This document shows positions 29,975-36,670 of a DNA stretch of 36,670 nt, in pieces; position 1 is the stretch's first letter, and every line of letters starts with the position of its first letter. This stretch comes from a virus. The position numbers and the translations under genes were made by a program. A model generated the notes under the pieces. That model saw only the letters and a list, made by a program, of their open reading frames with translations, ran no database searches and was not told the DNA's origin. The stretch covers positions 1 to 36,670 of the IMG/VR virus record IMGVR_UViG_3300042905_000415. The stretch is one strand, 5' to 3'.

Positions 29975-30116
29975 ATGGCGCGTTTGTTATAACGGAATGT
30001 GTAGAGACCATGCGCAAGATTGGCAGGCGATGGTGTTTTATCACCAGATGCTTAATCAATCAACCAGTCCTGAATCTTTAGCACGCGGTCAACGGTCCAT
30101 GAATCTTGACGGCTAA
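29943..30116 (+). CDS. Possible 57-residue protein after the sigma gene
   Basis: A TTG-started frame overlaps the sigma gene end by 32 bases and encodes MEPTIEKHNDKWRVCYNGMC, then RDHAQDWQAMVFYHQMLNQ and a poorer tail. The middle part is aromatic-rich and protein-like. The tail runs antisense to the last 65 bases of the HNH gene. An AGG about nine bases upstream is a weak ribosome site. It would close the rightward unit by convergent overlap. No family is recognised. Confidence 0.42.
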   Translation: MEPTIEKHNDKWRVCYNGMCRDHAQDWQAMVFYHQMLNQSTSPESLARGQRSMNLDG

Positions 30117-30351
30117 ACCATTCGCGCCACTCTTCGCTGCCTTTGCGACGGTTGCAATTTTTGCACGCTGGCACCAGATTTTCAGCAACTGTGGCGCCGC
30201 CCTTATGGCGTGGCTTTACATGGTCCAGCGTGTCAGCCAGTACGCCGCAGTACGCGCATTGATGACCCCATGCTTCGAATATTTGTTTTCTGAATGAATG
30301 TTTTGCATTGCGTTTCGGGATAAGATTTGAGCCATCAATCAGATGATCCAC
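30052..30351 (-). CDS. HNH endonuclease
   Basis: The 99-residue product is a compact HNH nuclease: HQCAYCGVLADTLDHVKPRH holds the first CxxC and the DH pair, GGATVAENLVPACKNCNRRK holds the central Asn and second CxxC, and a C-terminal helix follows. Phage HNH enzymes of this size often assist terminase, but here the gene lies far from it, at the distal end of the lysis block. Its start overlaps the preceding gene by 17 bases. DNA cleavage during packaging or host-DNA attack are both possible. Confidence 0.88.
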   Translation of the reverse strand: MDHLIDGSNLIPKRNAKHSFRKQIFEAWGHQCAYCGVLADTLDHVKPRHKGGATVAENLVPACKNCNRRKGSEEWREWFSRQDSWTVDRVLKIQDWLID

Positions 30352-30517
30352 GAAGCTCAGGGATAGGTAACACCTGGACGGACAAGCCCAGGATGTGATC
30401 GTTGGACGGCGCTAGCTCAGTGAGCCGCGCCACGAAGTCATCCGATACCGCTTCCGGGTCGTCGTTGTCTGATTCGACGACGATGGTGTATTCCACCTCT
30501 AGGACGTACTGCCTCAT
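30335..30517 (-). CDS. Small acidic protein of unknown function
   Basis: The 60-residue product (MRQYVLEVEYTIVVESDNDD, then PEAVSDDFVARLTELAPSND and a strand HILGLSVQVLPI) has a strand-helix-strand layout and is strongly acidic. It overlaps the phosphoesterase stop by four bases and the HNH start by 17, which supports a translated gene between the two. No family is recognised. A small regulator or partner for one of the neighbouring enzymes is possible. Confidence 0.7.
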   Translation of the reverse strand: MRQYVLEVEYTIVVESDNDDPEAVSDDFVARLTELAPSNDHILGLSVQVLPIPELRGSSD

Positions 30518-31365
30518 ACCGTTGGCTCGCAGGTGATGTCAACGCCGCCACGATCCCGTGGCCGCAGCGTCATCCAGATGCCACCGAGCGATTTAGGCAT
30601 CACGATGCGCTCAATAGCCCAACCGCCCGTAGCGCCAAACTCTTGCTTATAGGTCCCGGTCTGCAAATGCCAGCGCTGCTCGATCCATGCCTTACCGTTT
30701 TCTGCGATGCGGTAGCACGGGTGCGCAACGATGCTGCGTTCGTGGTTGTGACCGTTGATCATGATGTCAGCGTCCGGCGCGATCTGCGCATACCGCCCAC
30801 CACCCATGGTGCCTTTGGTGATGATGCCGCCCCATGCGCCATGGTGAAAGAACAACGTGCAACGCCGCACGCGGCCGGTCGGTTGGTAAAACACAAACCG
30901 CACAAAGCCTTGATAACCCATGTGCTCGGTTACTGCGCCATCGTTACGCATGAGCCTGACGACGTTTTCTAGCGGGTCGATCTCTTGATTGTTCAGGACA
31001 GCGGTCTCGTGGTTGCCGTCGCCCATCATCAGGATCATGTCGCCGTAAGGCTTGAGCAGGTCTGCTGACTCGCGAAACACCAGATCGAAGTAATTCCCGC
31101 CGAGGTGCTCGGGCCTAATGTCGCCTTTGCTGCCGCGCCTGTCTTTTTTGCCCTGCATGAGGCACATGACATCGCCAAACATCAACGCCCGACCGCCGCG
31201 CTGCTTGCACTCGTCTAGGTGCTGCAGCAGCAGCTTGCGGTCACATTTTGGGTTGTCGAGGTGAATGTCTGATGCAAGCAGGAACGTTGCAGAGTCCTGC
31301 CTGCTCTGATACGGTATCCGTACCTCTAGCAGCTCTGGCGATAGCCGCGTCGTGGTGATCGCCAT
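30514..31365 (-). CDS. Calcineurin-like metallophosphoesterase
   Basis: The 283-residue protein shows all five motifs of the family in order: SDIHLD (D33, H35), GDVM (D65), GDGNHE (N118, H119), FFHHG (H174/H175) and GHNH (H206, H208). It should bind two metal ions. Phage members are linked to DNA end processing or cyclic-nucleotide/RNA phosphate cleavage, and the substrate here is unknown. It lies downstream of the endolysin in the leftward unit, away from the recombination genes, which makes a role late in infection or in countering host defence worth considering. Confidence 0.9.
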   Translation of the reverse strand: MAITTTRLSPELLEVRIPYQSRQDSATFLLASDIHLDNPKCDRKLLLQHLDECKQRGGRALMFGDVMCLMQGKKDRRGSKGDIRPEHLGGNYFDLVFRESADLLKPYGDMILMMGDGNHETAVLNNQEIDPLENVVRLMRNDGAVTEHMGYQGFVRFVFYQPTGRVRRCTLFFHHGAWGGIITKGTMGGGRYAQIAPDADIMINGHNHERSIVAHPCYRIAENGKAWIEQRWHLQTGTYKQEFGATGGWAIERIVMPKSLGGIWMTLRPRDRGGVDITCEPTV

Positions 31366-31392
31366 GCCGTGGTATCGGCTTACACCAGGAGT

Positions 31393-32457
31393 CTAATAAG
31401 GCCAGGTGAGACGCGGCTTGCCTTGGCGTATCCCTAGATGCACGAAGCCTTTGGGTGCACCTAAGCCAGTGCTATACGGCCAATGCTTGACGCACCAGTC
31501 CTGCACGGCGTAGATGTCAGCGCCTGCAACGTAGAAATCGACCGCGCCGACGCTGGGTGCGTTGTAAAGGTGCTCTGACTGGCTAGCACCACCAACGCTG
31601 CGGTTGATTGCTGGCGGTCGATACCCGCTGGTGATCACCACCGGCCTACCACCGAACGCGCCACGCACCCTCTCAAGGAACGCGGCCAGCTCGGCGGCTG
31701 TATCAACCTGGTGCTGGTGGTCGAAGCGCCGCGCCTCCTGATCTAGAGCAAACTCACCGATGCGGATGTGCGGTGTAATGCGGGCTGAGAACGGGCTGCT
31801 AGGGCTCAGCTTGGCGGTTTGTGACTCAATACCCCATAGCCTTCCTTCCGCCTGCCTGCGGCGCAACAGACCAGCTTCTACGGTCGTTCCAGGGTTGCGG
31901 TACAGCAGCATGGCTTCAGGTACCTGCGCCCACTCCTTGGCCTTCAGCCGCTTGCTGATGGTCTCAAAGCCAGCAGCACCGTAGAAGCCCGAGCCAAGGT
32001 TGTAGGCGAAGCTAATCAGCGCGCATTGCTTGTCGCCGCTCATTGCATTCCAGTACGGCACCGTGCTACGCAGTTTGCTGGCGATGCGCTCGATCTCCAA
32101 ATCCAGCAGCCGGTTCGCGTCGATAACGCTGATCTTGTCGCCGCGTTGCACCTTGCGCCCGTCGCTGTATCTGGTGGTGCCGTAGCCAATGGTCCACGGG
32201 TCGCCGCCGCTCAGCGGATCCGGGTAAGCCGACAGGTGGCAGCCCTCGAACTCGCGGATGAGCTGCGCAGCCGCGTCATAGTTATGCAGCTTGCCGCCTT
32301 GCTGCCATGTCTTGTACCACGCTTGGTCTTTGTTAAACAATTCCGGCGCAGCCTTTAACAGCTCCGCTTCCAGTTCAACGATCGCCGCCATCTGATGCGG
32401 CGTGCCGTGTTTGTAGTACCGAAACAGGTCGGTCAGCCTGATTGATTCTTTAGCCAC
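31393..32457 (-). CDS. Two-domain endolysin: GH24 lysozyme plus M15-type peptidase
   Basis: This 354-residue protein has a helical N-terminal segment (1-60) and then a T4-type GH24 muramidase: catalytic E71 in FEGCHLSAY, D80 in YPDP and T89 in WTIGYG, with SFAYNLGSG later. From about 250 an M15-type peptidase follows (SGYRPPAINRSVGG, SEHLYNAPSVGAVDFY, and GFVHLGI), with the His, Asp and His zinc ligands in place. It would cut both glycan and stem peptide. The GTG start overlaps the holin-like gene's stop by eight bases. There is no signal peptide, so release by a holin is expected. Confidence 0.92.
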   Translation of the reverse strand: MAKESIRLTDLFRYYKHGTPHQMAAIVELEAELLKAAPELFNKDQAWYKTWQQGGKLHNYDAAAQLIREFEGCHLSAYPDPLSGGDPWTIGYGTTRYSDGRKVQRGDKISVIDANRLLDLEIERIASKLRSTVPYWNAMSGDKQCALISFAYNLGSGFYGAAGFETISKRLKAKEWAQVPEAMLLYRNPGTTVEAGLLRRRQAEGRLWGIESQTAKLSPSSPFSARITPHIRIGEFALDQEARRFDHQHQVDTAAELAAFLERVRGAFGGRPVVITSGYRPPAINRSVGGASQSEHLYNAPSVGAVDFYVAGADIYAVQDWCVKHWPYSTGLGAPKGFVHLGIRQGKPRLTWPY

Positions 32458-32590
32458 GCTTGGGGAACATCAGCCGCAGTGCCTGCAGCAGCAGTTGGAT
32501 CCAGCTATTCGACTTGAGCGGTGTCAGCGCGATGATCTCGCTACCAGCGGCGAGGATGATTGCGATGACGGCGACGGTTTGCGCGTCCAT
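32450..32590 (-). CDS. Holin-like 46-residue membrane protein
   Basis: The product (MDAQTVAVIAIILAAGSEII, then ALTPLKSNSWIQLLLQALRL and MFPKRG) has one clear membrane helix (6-22), a short polar turn, and a second amphipathic hydrophobic helix (30-41) ending in basic residues. Size, basic end and position immediately before the endolysin, overlapping its start, fit a small holin. The gene is separated from the preceding membrane/coiled-coil gene by two bases. A holin role is inferred, not shown. Confidence 0.66.
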   Translation of the reverse strand: MDAQTVAVIAIILAAGSEIIALTPLKSNSWIQLLLQALRLMFPKRG

Positions 32591-32592
32591 GG

Positions 32593-32841
32593 TCAATGGT
32601 GTGGGCGTGCCTCAAGCATAGTGACGCGCTGCTCAACGCCGTTAAGACGCGAGAAAGTCTCCTTGCGGTCTTCTTTGATGTCGGTGTGAAGCACCTCAAG
32701 CTGGGTGGCGATGTGTTCGACGGCGGCGGTGAGCCTGATCACGGCGTCACGCGCTTCATCGTTGCGCTTGCTGAAGCCCATCGCGCCCATCGCAGCCACG
32801 CTGATGGATGCCCCAGCAACAGCAGCGATCAGCTCGATCAT
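32593..32841 (-). CDS. Membrane-anchored coiled-coil protein of the lysis cassette
   Basis: The 82-residue product has an N-terminal membrane helix (MIELIAAVAGASISVAAMGA) followed by a charged coiled coil (DEARDAVIRLTAAVEHIATQ, then LEVLHTDIKEDRKETFSRLN). That is the reverse order of XhlA-type haemolysins but similar in parts. It lies between a chaperone-like gene and the holin-like gene, so a holin partner, antiholin or i-spanin-like function is likely. Its start overlaps the previous gene's end by four bases (ATGA). Confidence 0.66.
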   Translation of the reverse strand: MIELIAAVAGASISVAAMGAMGFSKRNDEARDAVIRLTAAVEHIATQLEVLHTDIKEDRKETFSRLNGVEQRVTMLEARPHH

Positions 32842-33353
32842 GCAACCATGCTATCGCCGCTCACTGCGTCTGATGCAACCGGCGCTAATGGCTGCGGCTG
32901 CGGCGCATACGGGTCAGCAGGCCACACGGGGTAGTCCGGTCCAGTGATGTAGGCGGCCAGCGCGTCGGTGTCGGCGGTGTCGCGGATGGCAGTCACCTTC
33001 ACGCCGGTAGCCAGCCGGATGTCCTCACGCCAAGTCTTGAGCAGCGGGTCAGCAGCTTTGCCGTTGTCGGCCTCGCGGATGATGATCCAGTCCGTAGGGG
33101 CCAGCAGGGTATTGGCCGTGGTGCGTGTCTGTGCTACCCACTGCTCAACCAGTTGCGCGTGATCCTTTGGCAGGCCCGGCCCCCAATAGAACCGCTGATC
33201 GTATGGTTCGGGGTCGGGCTCCCACACGATGCCAAGCCTGTCACGGTCAAGCTGTGTGCTGAGTCTCAGCCAGTTAGCAGGATATTGGATACCCTCGTAA
33301 CTCCATGGCGCATCCATGGGAAGGGTCCGACCGTCTGGGAGTGCGTAAGGCAT
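32838..33353 (-). CDS. Tail fibre-associated protein, possible assembly chaperone
   Basis: The 171-residue product opens with YALPDGRTLPMDAPWSYEGI and YPANWLRLST. Later it has PEPYDQRFYWGPGLPKDHAQ, then an LVEQWVAQTRTTANTLL helix. Its second half (LLAPTDWIIIREADNGKAAD) and the ALAAY helix resemble tail-fibre assembly proteins of the DUF4376 or gp38-like type. It lies just downstream of the large fibre gene, where such chaperones usually are. Identification is by general pattern and position. The C terminus is Pro/Ala-rich. Confidence 0.62.
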   Translation of the reverse strand: MPYALPDGRTLPMDAPWSYEGIQYPANWLRLSTQLDRDRLGIVWEPDPEPYDQRFYWGPGLPKDHAQLVEQWVAQTRTTANTLLAPTDWIIIREADNGKAADPLLKTWREDIRLATGVKVTAIRDTADTDALAAYITGPDYPVWPADPYAPQPQPLAPVASDAVSGDSMVA

Positions 33354-33411
33354 GACTAAAGGGTGCGTGTGTTAATCGTAGCCGCAGTGGCAGTCTTGTT
33401 CACTTGTGGGG

Positions 33412-35832
33412 TTAGCGGGCGCGGGCGTAGTTGAAGGGGGATTCGGCGAAGGCGGCAAAAATATATGAACCTCCGCTTTGATTTATGAATGCGTCAGTCC
33501 CTCTGACCTTGAAGCCGTTTGAAAGAATATCAATGCTGTATGCGGTAGCGCCAGTTGATTCAGAGCCACTGCTTTGTGCTTGCAAGAAACTATCAGTCAG
33601 GTTGTAACCAGGGCGGCTCGTGTCAAACATGCCCCAGCCATTTGCTCCACCGTCATACCGTTTAGTAAGAATCCACTTGGGGCGAAAACCACAGAACACG
33701 AACGGCCCATCCGAGCTGCCGTTGCCGGTGTAGCCGCCGAAAGAAGAGTACCCGACTACTGGGGCGAAGCAGTAGGCGACATAGGTGCTACCGCTTGCAT
33801 TAACAGAACCATCGCTACCCACTCCAAAAACAGTTGATGTAGGAGTAGAGCCCCACTGACCAGAAAATGTTGCCTTGGCCCCAGTGGTGTTTAACAGTAT
33901 GTACTCATTTGATGTAAATCCTGTAAACCATATATTCCAGTTTGTTGCCGAGTCTCTGCGTTTAACAATTACCATTGCCGGGGCTGCGCCTAATCCGTGA
34001 CCAATAGTTTGCGAAGAAGATCCATTCCCCGTATAGGTGACCACTGAAAACCCCGCCGTCGCGTTGGCCCTGACACCTGTCGGCGTGATCGTGCCTGCTG
34101 TGTTGTTGGTGTCGGTTGTGGTCCCGGCGTCCCAGCACCAGCCCGCGTAGGTGGCCGAACTGGTATTGACCTGAGCTAGCGTGCCAACCGAGAACCCAGC
34201 AGAGTTGAACGCCGTGACGCCACCATCGCTTGTGACTTCTGCGTCGGTGTTGTTCGATTCCAGTCGCTTTTCAACACCACGCACGCTGTCGTACCAAGCA
34301 TGATCTGTGGCACCAGAGCGACCTTTGATCCACACCAAATCTGGATTGAAACCAAGCGTGCTGGTGGGCGTCAGCGCAGAACCGGTGCCGGTATAAAGCA
34401 CCACATCCATCACCGTGGAAGGCTTTGTGACCCCTGGCGCGGGCAGGTTTGCCGTGCAGAGCGCCTTGAAGCCGCTTACGGGATAGGCAAAAGCACGTTG
34501 CCCAGCGTTGAGCGTGTAGTTTGTATTTCCAGAGCCACCGTAAAAAACACCAAAATTAAGTGAAACCTGGGGTGTACCGCTCAGGGTAAATGTCGCAGAG
34601 TAAACACCATTTTTGTAAAAAGCACAGGAATTATTAGAATTGTCATAGGTAACGGTGATAACGTCGCCAGAAGTGTAACTGACGCCTGTGCCAGACCAGG
34701 ACCCTGAGAGCGTATTGCTCAGGTTTCCGTCACTTCTGAATGTTGCATGAAGATCACCTGTGGCATAAACCATGCTGATGAGATTGAGCCCCATCTGGTA
34801 ATAAGTGGCCGTTTTGGAACCAACAGTTATCTCCCATTGGTATTTCCCTGATGCTTGAACTGGCGGAATTGTCAGCCGGGCAGCATTTGCGTCGGCAAGC
34901 AGCGCGTCAAGATTGCCATTTGTGAGGGTTCTAGTTCCGCTCGTGGTTGCTTCGGTTGGGTTGAACGTCGCATAGTTTCCCCTCACTTCGCCGCCTAATC
35001 CACTATCTGTACCACTCGAAGTGGGAACGTCTACGAGGGAATCATTGCCTGCGCCGGATGACACCGAGAAATTGTTTGGCGTCCAGTTATTTGAGCCTGC
35101 GCTGTCTTTACCGAGCGTGGTGCTGGTGGTGCCGCTGTTGTCCGAGAACTCCAGGTGGAAACCGTTGGTGCCGTAGCTGCCGGTATACGCCTTGGGGATG
35201 AGCTGGCCGGTGGTGGCGTCGGTTTCGGTGAAGCTGCTGGGGGTCAGGGCAGAGCCATCAATCAGATAGCAGTCAGCGAGGCAGCCGTTTGTAAACCCGC
35301 TATCAATTCCGCCTCCACTATTCGCCCCAACCCCTAAAAGATGTCGCTCTGTAGCATTAACTGCTGTATCAAAGTTTTGCGAAGCGTCTGATGAAGTTGA
35401 AAAAACAGTTTGCTCAACTCCATTAACATAAACCTTAATTCTGTTTGTCGCAGTTGATTGTGTTGTGTCTACTGAAACAAGAATGTGATACCACGCAGAA
35501 AAGTCTCTAAATACTGCGGTGCTCAGTCTGCGTCCACTGTTATTACCGTCAATTCGCACGTCTAGCTGGTCATCTACGAAAACAATTCGAGACGAGCCGG
35601 AACTAATGGAAGTGCTTCCAGCTTGAAACAATATCCTTTCGCCTGACGTAGGCGATGCCCGCTTCACCCACCCCGCCCAGGTCCAGGTACGGCGGTTGCC
35701 AGCAGACCCAGGCGTGCGGCTGAGATAGGCAGAGTCGGGTGAGTTGAAACGCAGCGAGCGTGAGATACCCCCTGCAGCAGCACCTGCAGCGCTAGTGAGC
35801 AGCAGCGGATTGACGGAACCGGGGACCAGCAT
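33412..35832 (-). CDS. Large modular tail fibre / receptor-binding protein (LamG, SPRY-like, DUF7483-like)
   Basis: The 806-residue protein is rich in Ser, Thr, Gly and Asn. About 45-200 fit a LamG/concanavalin-like lectin domain (WTWAGWVKRASPTSGERILF, then YHILVSVDTTQ and NRIKVYVNGVEQ). About 325-445 look like a SPRY-type sandwich (GKYQWEITVG, later YDNSNNSCAFYKNGVYSATF). The last 330 residues carry repeated blocks (YAGWCWDAG, YVAYCFAP, YIFAAFAESPF) that I associate with DUF7483 of phage fibres. Two or three sugar-binding-like modules suggest host surface recognition. Its start overlaps the preceding gene's end. Confidence 0.82.
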   Translation of the reverse strand: MLVPGSVNPLLLTSAAGAAAGGISRSLRFNSPDSAYLSRTPGSAGNRRTWTWAGWVKRASPTSGERILFQAGSTSISSGSSRIVFVDDQLDVRIDGNNSGRRLSTAVFRDFSAWYHILVSVDTTQSTATNRIKVYVNGVEQTVFSTSSDASQNFDTAVNATERHLLGVGANSGGGIDSGFTNGCLADCYLIDGSALTPSSFTETDATTGQLIPKAYTGSYGTNGFHLEFSDNSGTTSTTLGKDSAGSNNWTPNNFSVSSGAGNDSLVDVPTSSGTDSGLGGEVRGNYATFNPTEATTSGTRTLTNGNLDALLADANAARLTIPPVQASGKYQWEITVGSKTATYYQMGLNLISMVYATGDLHATFRSDGNLSNTLSGSWSGTGVSYTSGDVITVTYDNSNNSCAFYKNGVYSATFTLSGTPQVSLNFGVFYGGSGNTNYTLNAGQRAFAYPVSGFKALCTANLPAPGVTKPSTVMDVVLYTGTGSALTPTSTLGFNPDLVWIKGRSGATDHAWYDSVRGVEKRLESNNTDAEVTSDGGVTAFNSAGFSVGTLAQVNTSSATYAGWCWDAGTTTDTNNTAGTITPTGVRANATAGFSVVTYTGNGSSSQTIGHGLGAAPAMVIVKRRDSATNWNIWFTGFTSNEYILLNTTGAKATFSGQWGSTPTSTVFGVGSDGSVNASGSTYVAYCFAPVVGYSSFGGYTGNGSSDGPFVFCGFRPKWILTKRYDGGANGWGMFDTSRPGYNLTDSFLQAQSSGSESTGATAYSIDILSNGFKVRGTDAFINQSGGSYIFAAFAESPFNYARAR

Positions 35833-36617
35833 CAGCTCAGGTTGGTGATCAGGGTTGCGGTGATCTGCGTGGAAGACTGCACCGCGTAGACCAGGCAGTC
35901 ACGAGCACTTGCAGCGGTGCTCAGCGTCGGTGCCGTGCCGCCGGTGAAGTCCCACTGTGACCCATAAGCCAGCGTCCGGCCGCCGGTGCCATCCTGCGTG
36001 ACCCAGATCGCGCCGCTTTGCCCTGCTGTCAGATTGCTCGGGTTGGCCAGTGTTCTGTTGCCGCCCAGCGTGACTGAGAAGTTATTGGCCACTGCAAAAT
36101 CAGGCGTGATCGTTGCGCCATCAGTCAGCGCCGAGATCGTGCCGCGCTGTGCAGCGGTGAACGTTTGCGCCAGGTTGATGCCCGCAACCGTCAGCGACGC
36201 ATCAGGCAGCGTGATCGTGCGGTCTGCAGTCGGGTTGGTAACCGCCAGCGTGGTCTCATTTGCATCAGCGCTGCTGCCTTCAAACACCAGCGAACCAGCC
36301 GTGCCGATCAGCAGCTCACCCGTAACCGTGCCACCAGCCAGCGCAAGGTAGGTGCTCGCCGCTGTAGCGCTCGTCAGCAAGCCAAGGTTGGCAGCCGTGA
36401 CATCACCGACCGTGATCCATGCGTCGTTTGCAGCGTTGCGGATCTTGAGCAGCGCCGGGCTGACACCGCTGTCGATCCACCACTGGTAGGAGTAGGTTGT
36501 GCTGGGTGCAGTCGAGCCTGAGTTCTGGCTGACGATCGCCGCCAGGATCGTGTTCAGCTCAGATCTGAAGTTGGCTCCAGACTGGTTAGCCAGTGAATAA
36601 TCAGTTGCCTGTGCCAT
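35832..36617 (-). CDS. Tail fibre or tail-tip protein
   Basis: The 261-residue product begins with a helical segment (NFRSELNTILAAIVSQNSGS). It then has TTYSYQWWIDSGVSPALLKI and NAANDAWITVGDV, a linker pattern typical of phage fibre N termini. From about 90 on there are Gly/Thr-rich repeats such as LALAGGTVTGELLIGTAG and ITLPDASLTVAG, typical of fibre shafts. The last 100 residues form a strand-rich head. It is probably the fibre part that attaches to the tail tip, with the 806-residue protein distal. The start overlaps an upstream gene's stop as TAATG. Confidence 0.76.
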   Translation of the reverse strand: MAQATDYSLANQSGANFRSELNTILAAIVSQNSGSTAPSTTYSYQWWIDSGVSPALLKIRNAANDAWITVGDVTAANLGLLTSATAASTYLALAGGTVTGELLIGTAGSLVFEGSSADANETTLAVTNPTADRTITLPDASLTVAGINLAQTFTAAQRGTISALTDGATITPDFAVANNFSVTLGGNRTLANPSNLTAGQSGAIWVTQDGTGGRTLAYGSQWDFTGGTAPTLSTAASARDCLVYAVQSSTQITATLITNLS

Positions 36618-36670
36618 TAGGTGATCTGCCTGCCGTGGCCAACGGCTTGGTAATCAAAGGTCCTGGTCAC
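36617..36670 (-). CDS. C-terminal end of an upstream gene, cut by the window edge
   Basis: The last 54 bases read on the minus strand as 17 codons (VTRTFDYQAVGHGRQIT) to a TAA that overlaps the following ATG as TAATG. In lambda order the gene here would be the host-specificity protein J, but 17 residues are too few to identify it. If the window closed into a circle, this would instead be a very short frame overlapping the end of gpK. Confidence 0.55.
   Translation of the reverse strand: MTRTFDYQAVGHGRQIT

Noticed and set aside
30031-30046. Bidirectional terminator between the convergent units
   Set aside because: The stem is only five base pairs and lacks a T-run on either strand, so I do not call it a terminator.
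33412-36617. Diversity-generating retroelement acting on the fibre genes
   Set aside because: No reverse transcriptase gene and no template-like repeat of a fibre 3' end is visible in the window.

Overview
The window reads as most of the genome of a tailed siphovirus, GC-rich by eye, that probably infects a cyanobacterium of the Synechococcus/Cyanobium type. The tail genes follow the lambda order (HK97-gp10-like, terminator, tube, G/GT with a frameshift, tape measure, M, L, K), which indicates a long non-contractile tail. The cyanobacterial assignment is an inference. It rests on a phage-encoded sigma factor that resembles cyanobacterial SigA/group-2 sigmas and on several small families that I recall mainly from cyanophages. 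I see no integrase, CI-type repressor, tRNA gene, CRISPR array, insertion sequence or photosynthesis gene.

Layout. Transcription diverges near 22.45 kb. Leftward (minus strand) from there run an RHH protein, a Prim-Pol/VapE primase-helicase, a G-rich repeat region, a second RHH protein, a phage sliding clamp (DnaN), the terminase small subunit, a basic low-complexity protein, two tiny proteins, the terminase large subunit, portal, Mu-F-like minor head protein, a run of small or basic proteins, scaffold, major capsid protein, decoration-like protein, neck proteins, two tandem tail-tube paralogues, tail chaperones G and GT, tape measure, M, L and K. K runs off the left edge. The minus-strand genes at the right end (two fibre or tail-tip proteins, a chaperone-like protein, two small membrane proteins, a two-domain endolysin, a phosphoesterase, a small protein, an HNH nuclease) look like the continuation of the same leftward unit, as expected for a circular or circularly permuted genome. 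No lambda I or J homologue is present. It would belong exactly at the window ends, so either the window omits it or the phage lacks a canonical J.

The plus-strand early unit (about 22.46-30.12 kb) starts at a near-consensus sigma70 promoter (TTGACA-N17-TACGGT). It encodes an HNH protein, a RadD/SSL2-like SF2 helicase, a VRR-NUC nuclease, a membrane-anchored HTH mini-protein behind a second promoter, a RecE-like exonuclease, a RecT/Bet annealase, an excisionase-like HTH protein, SSB, a DUF3310 protein, an NrdR-like zinc ribbon, dCTP deaminase and the sigma factor. Together these would supply annealing-based recombination, replication priming, a clamp for the host polymerase, nucleotide-pool control and a switch in transcription. 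Many neighbouring genes overlap by ATGA, TGATG, TAATG or GTGA junctions, so translational coupling is likely throughout.

The points most worth a second look are: a bulb-type lectin inserted inside the Fe-S tail-tip protein L and itself apparently split by a further insertion; the diverged sigma factor; the duplicated tail tube; a clamp gene placed in the late operon without any phage polymerase; the G-rich repeat region ahead of that operon; and two basic proteins sharing one N-terminal tag.
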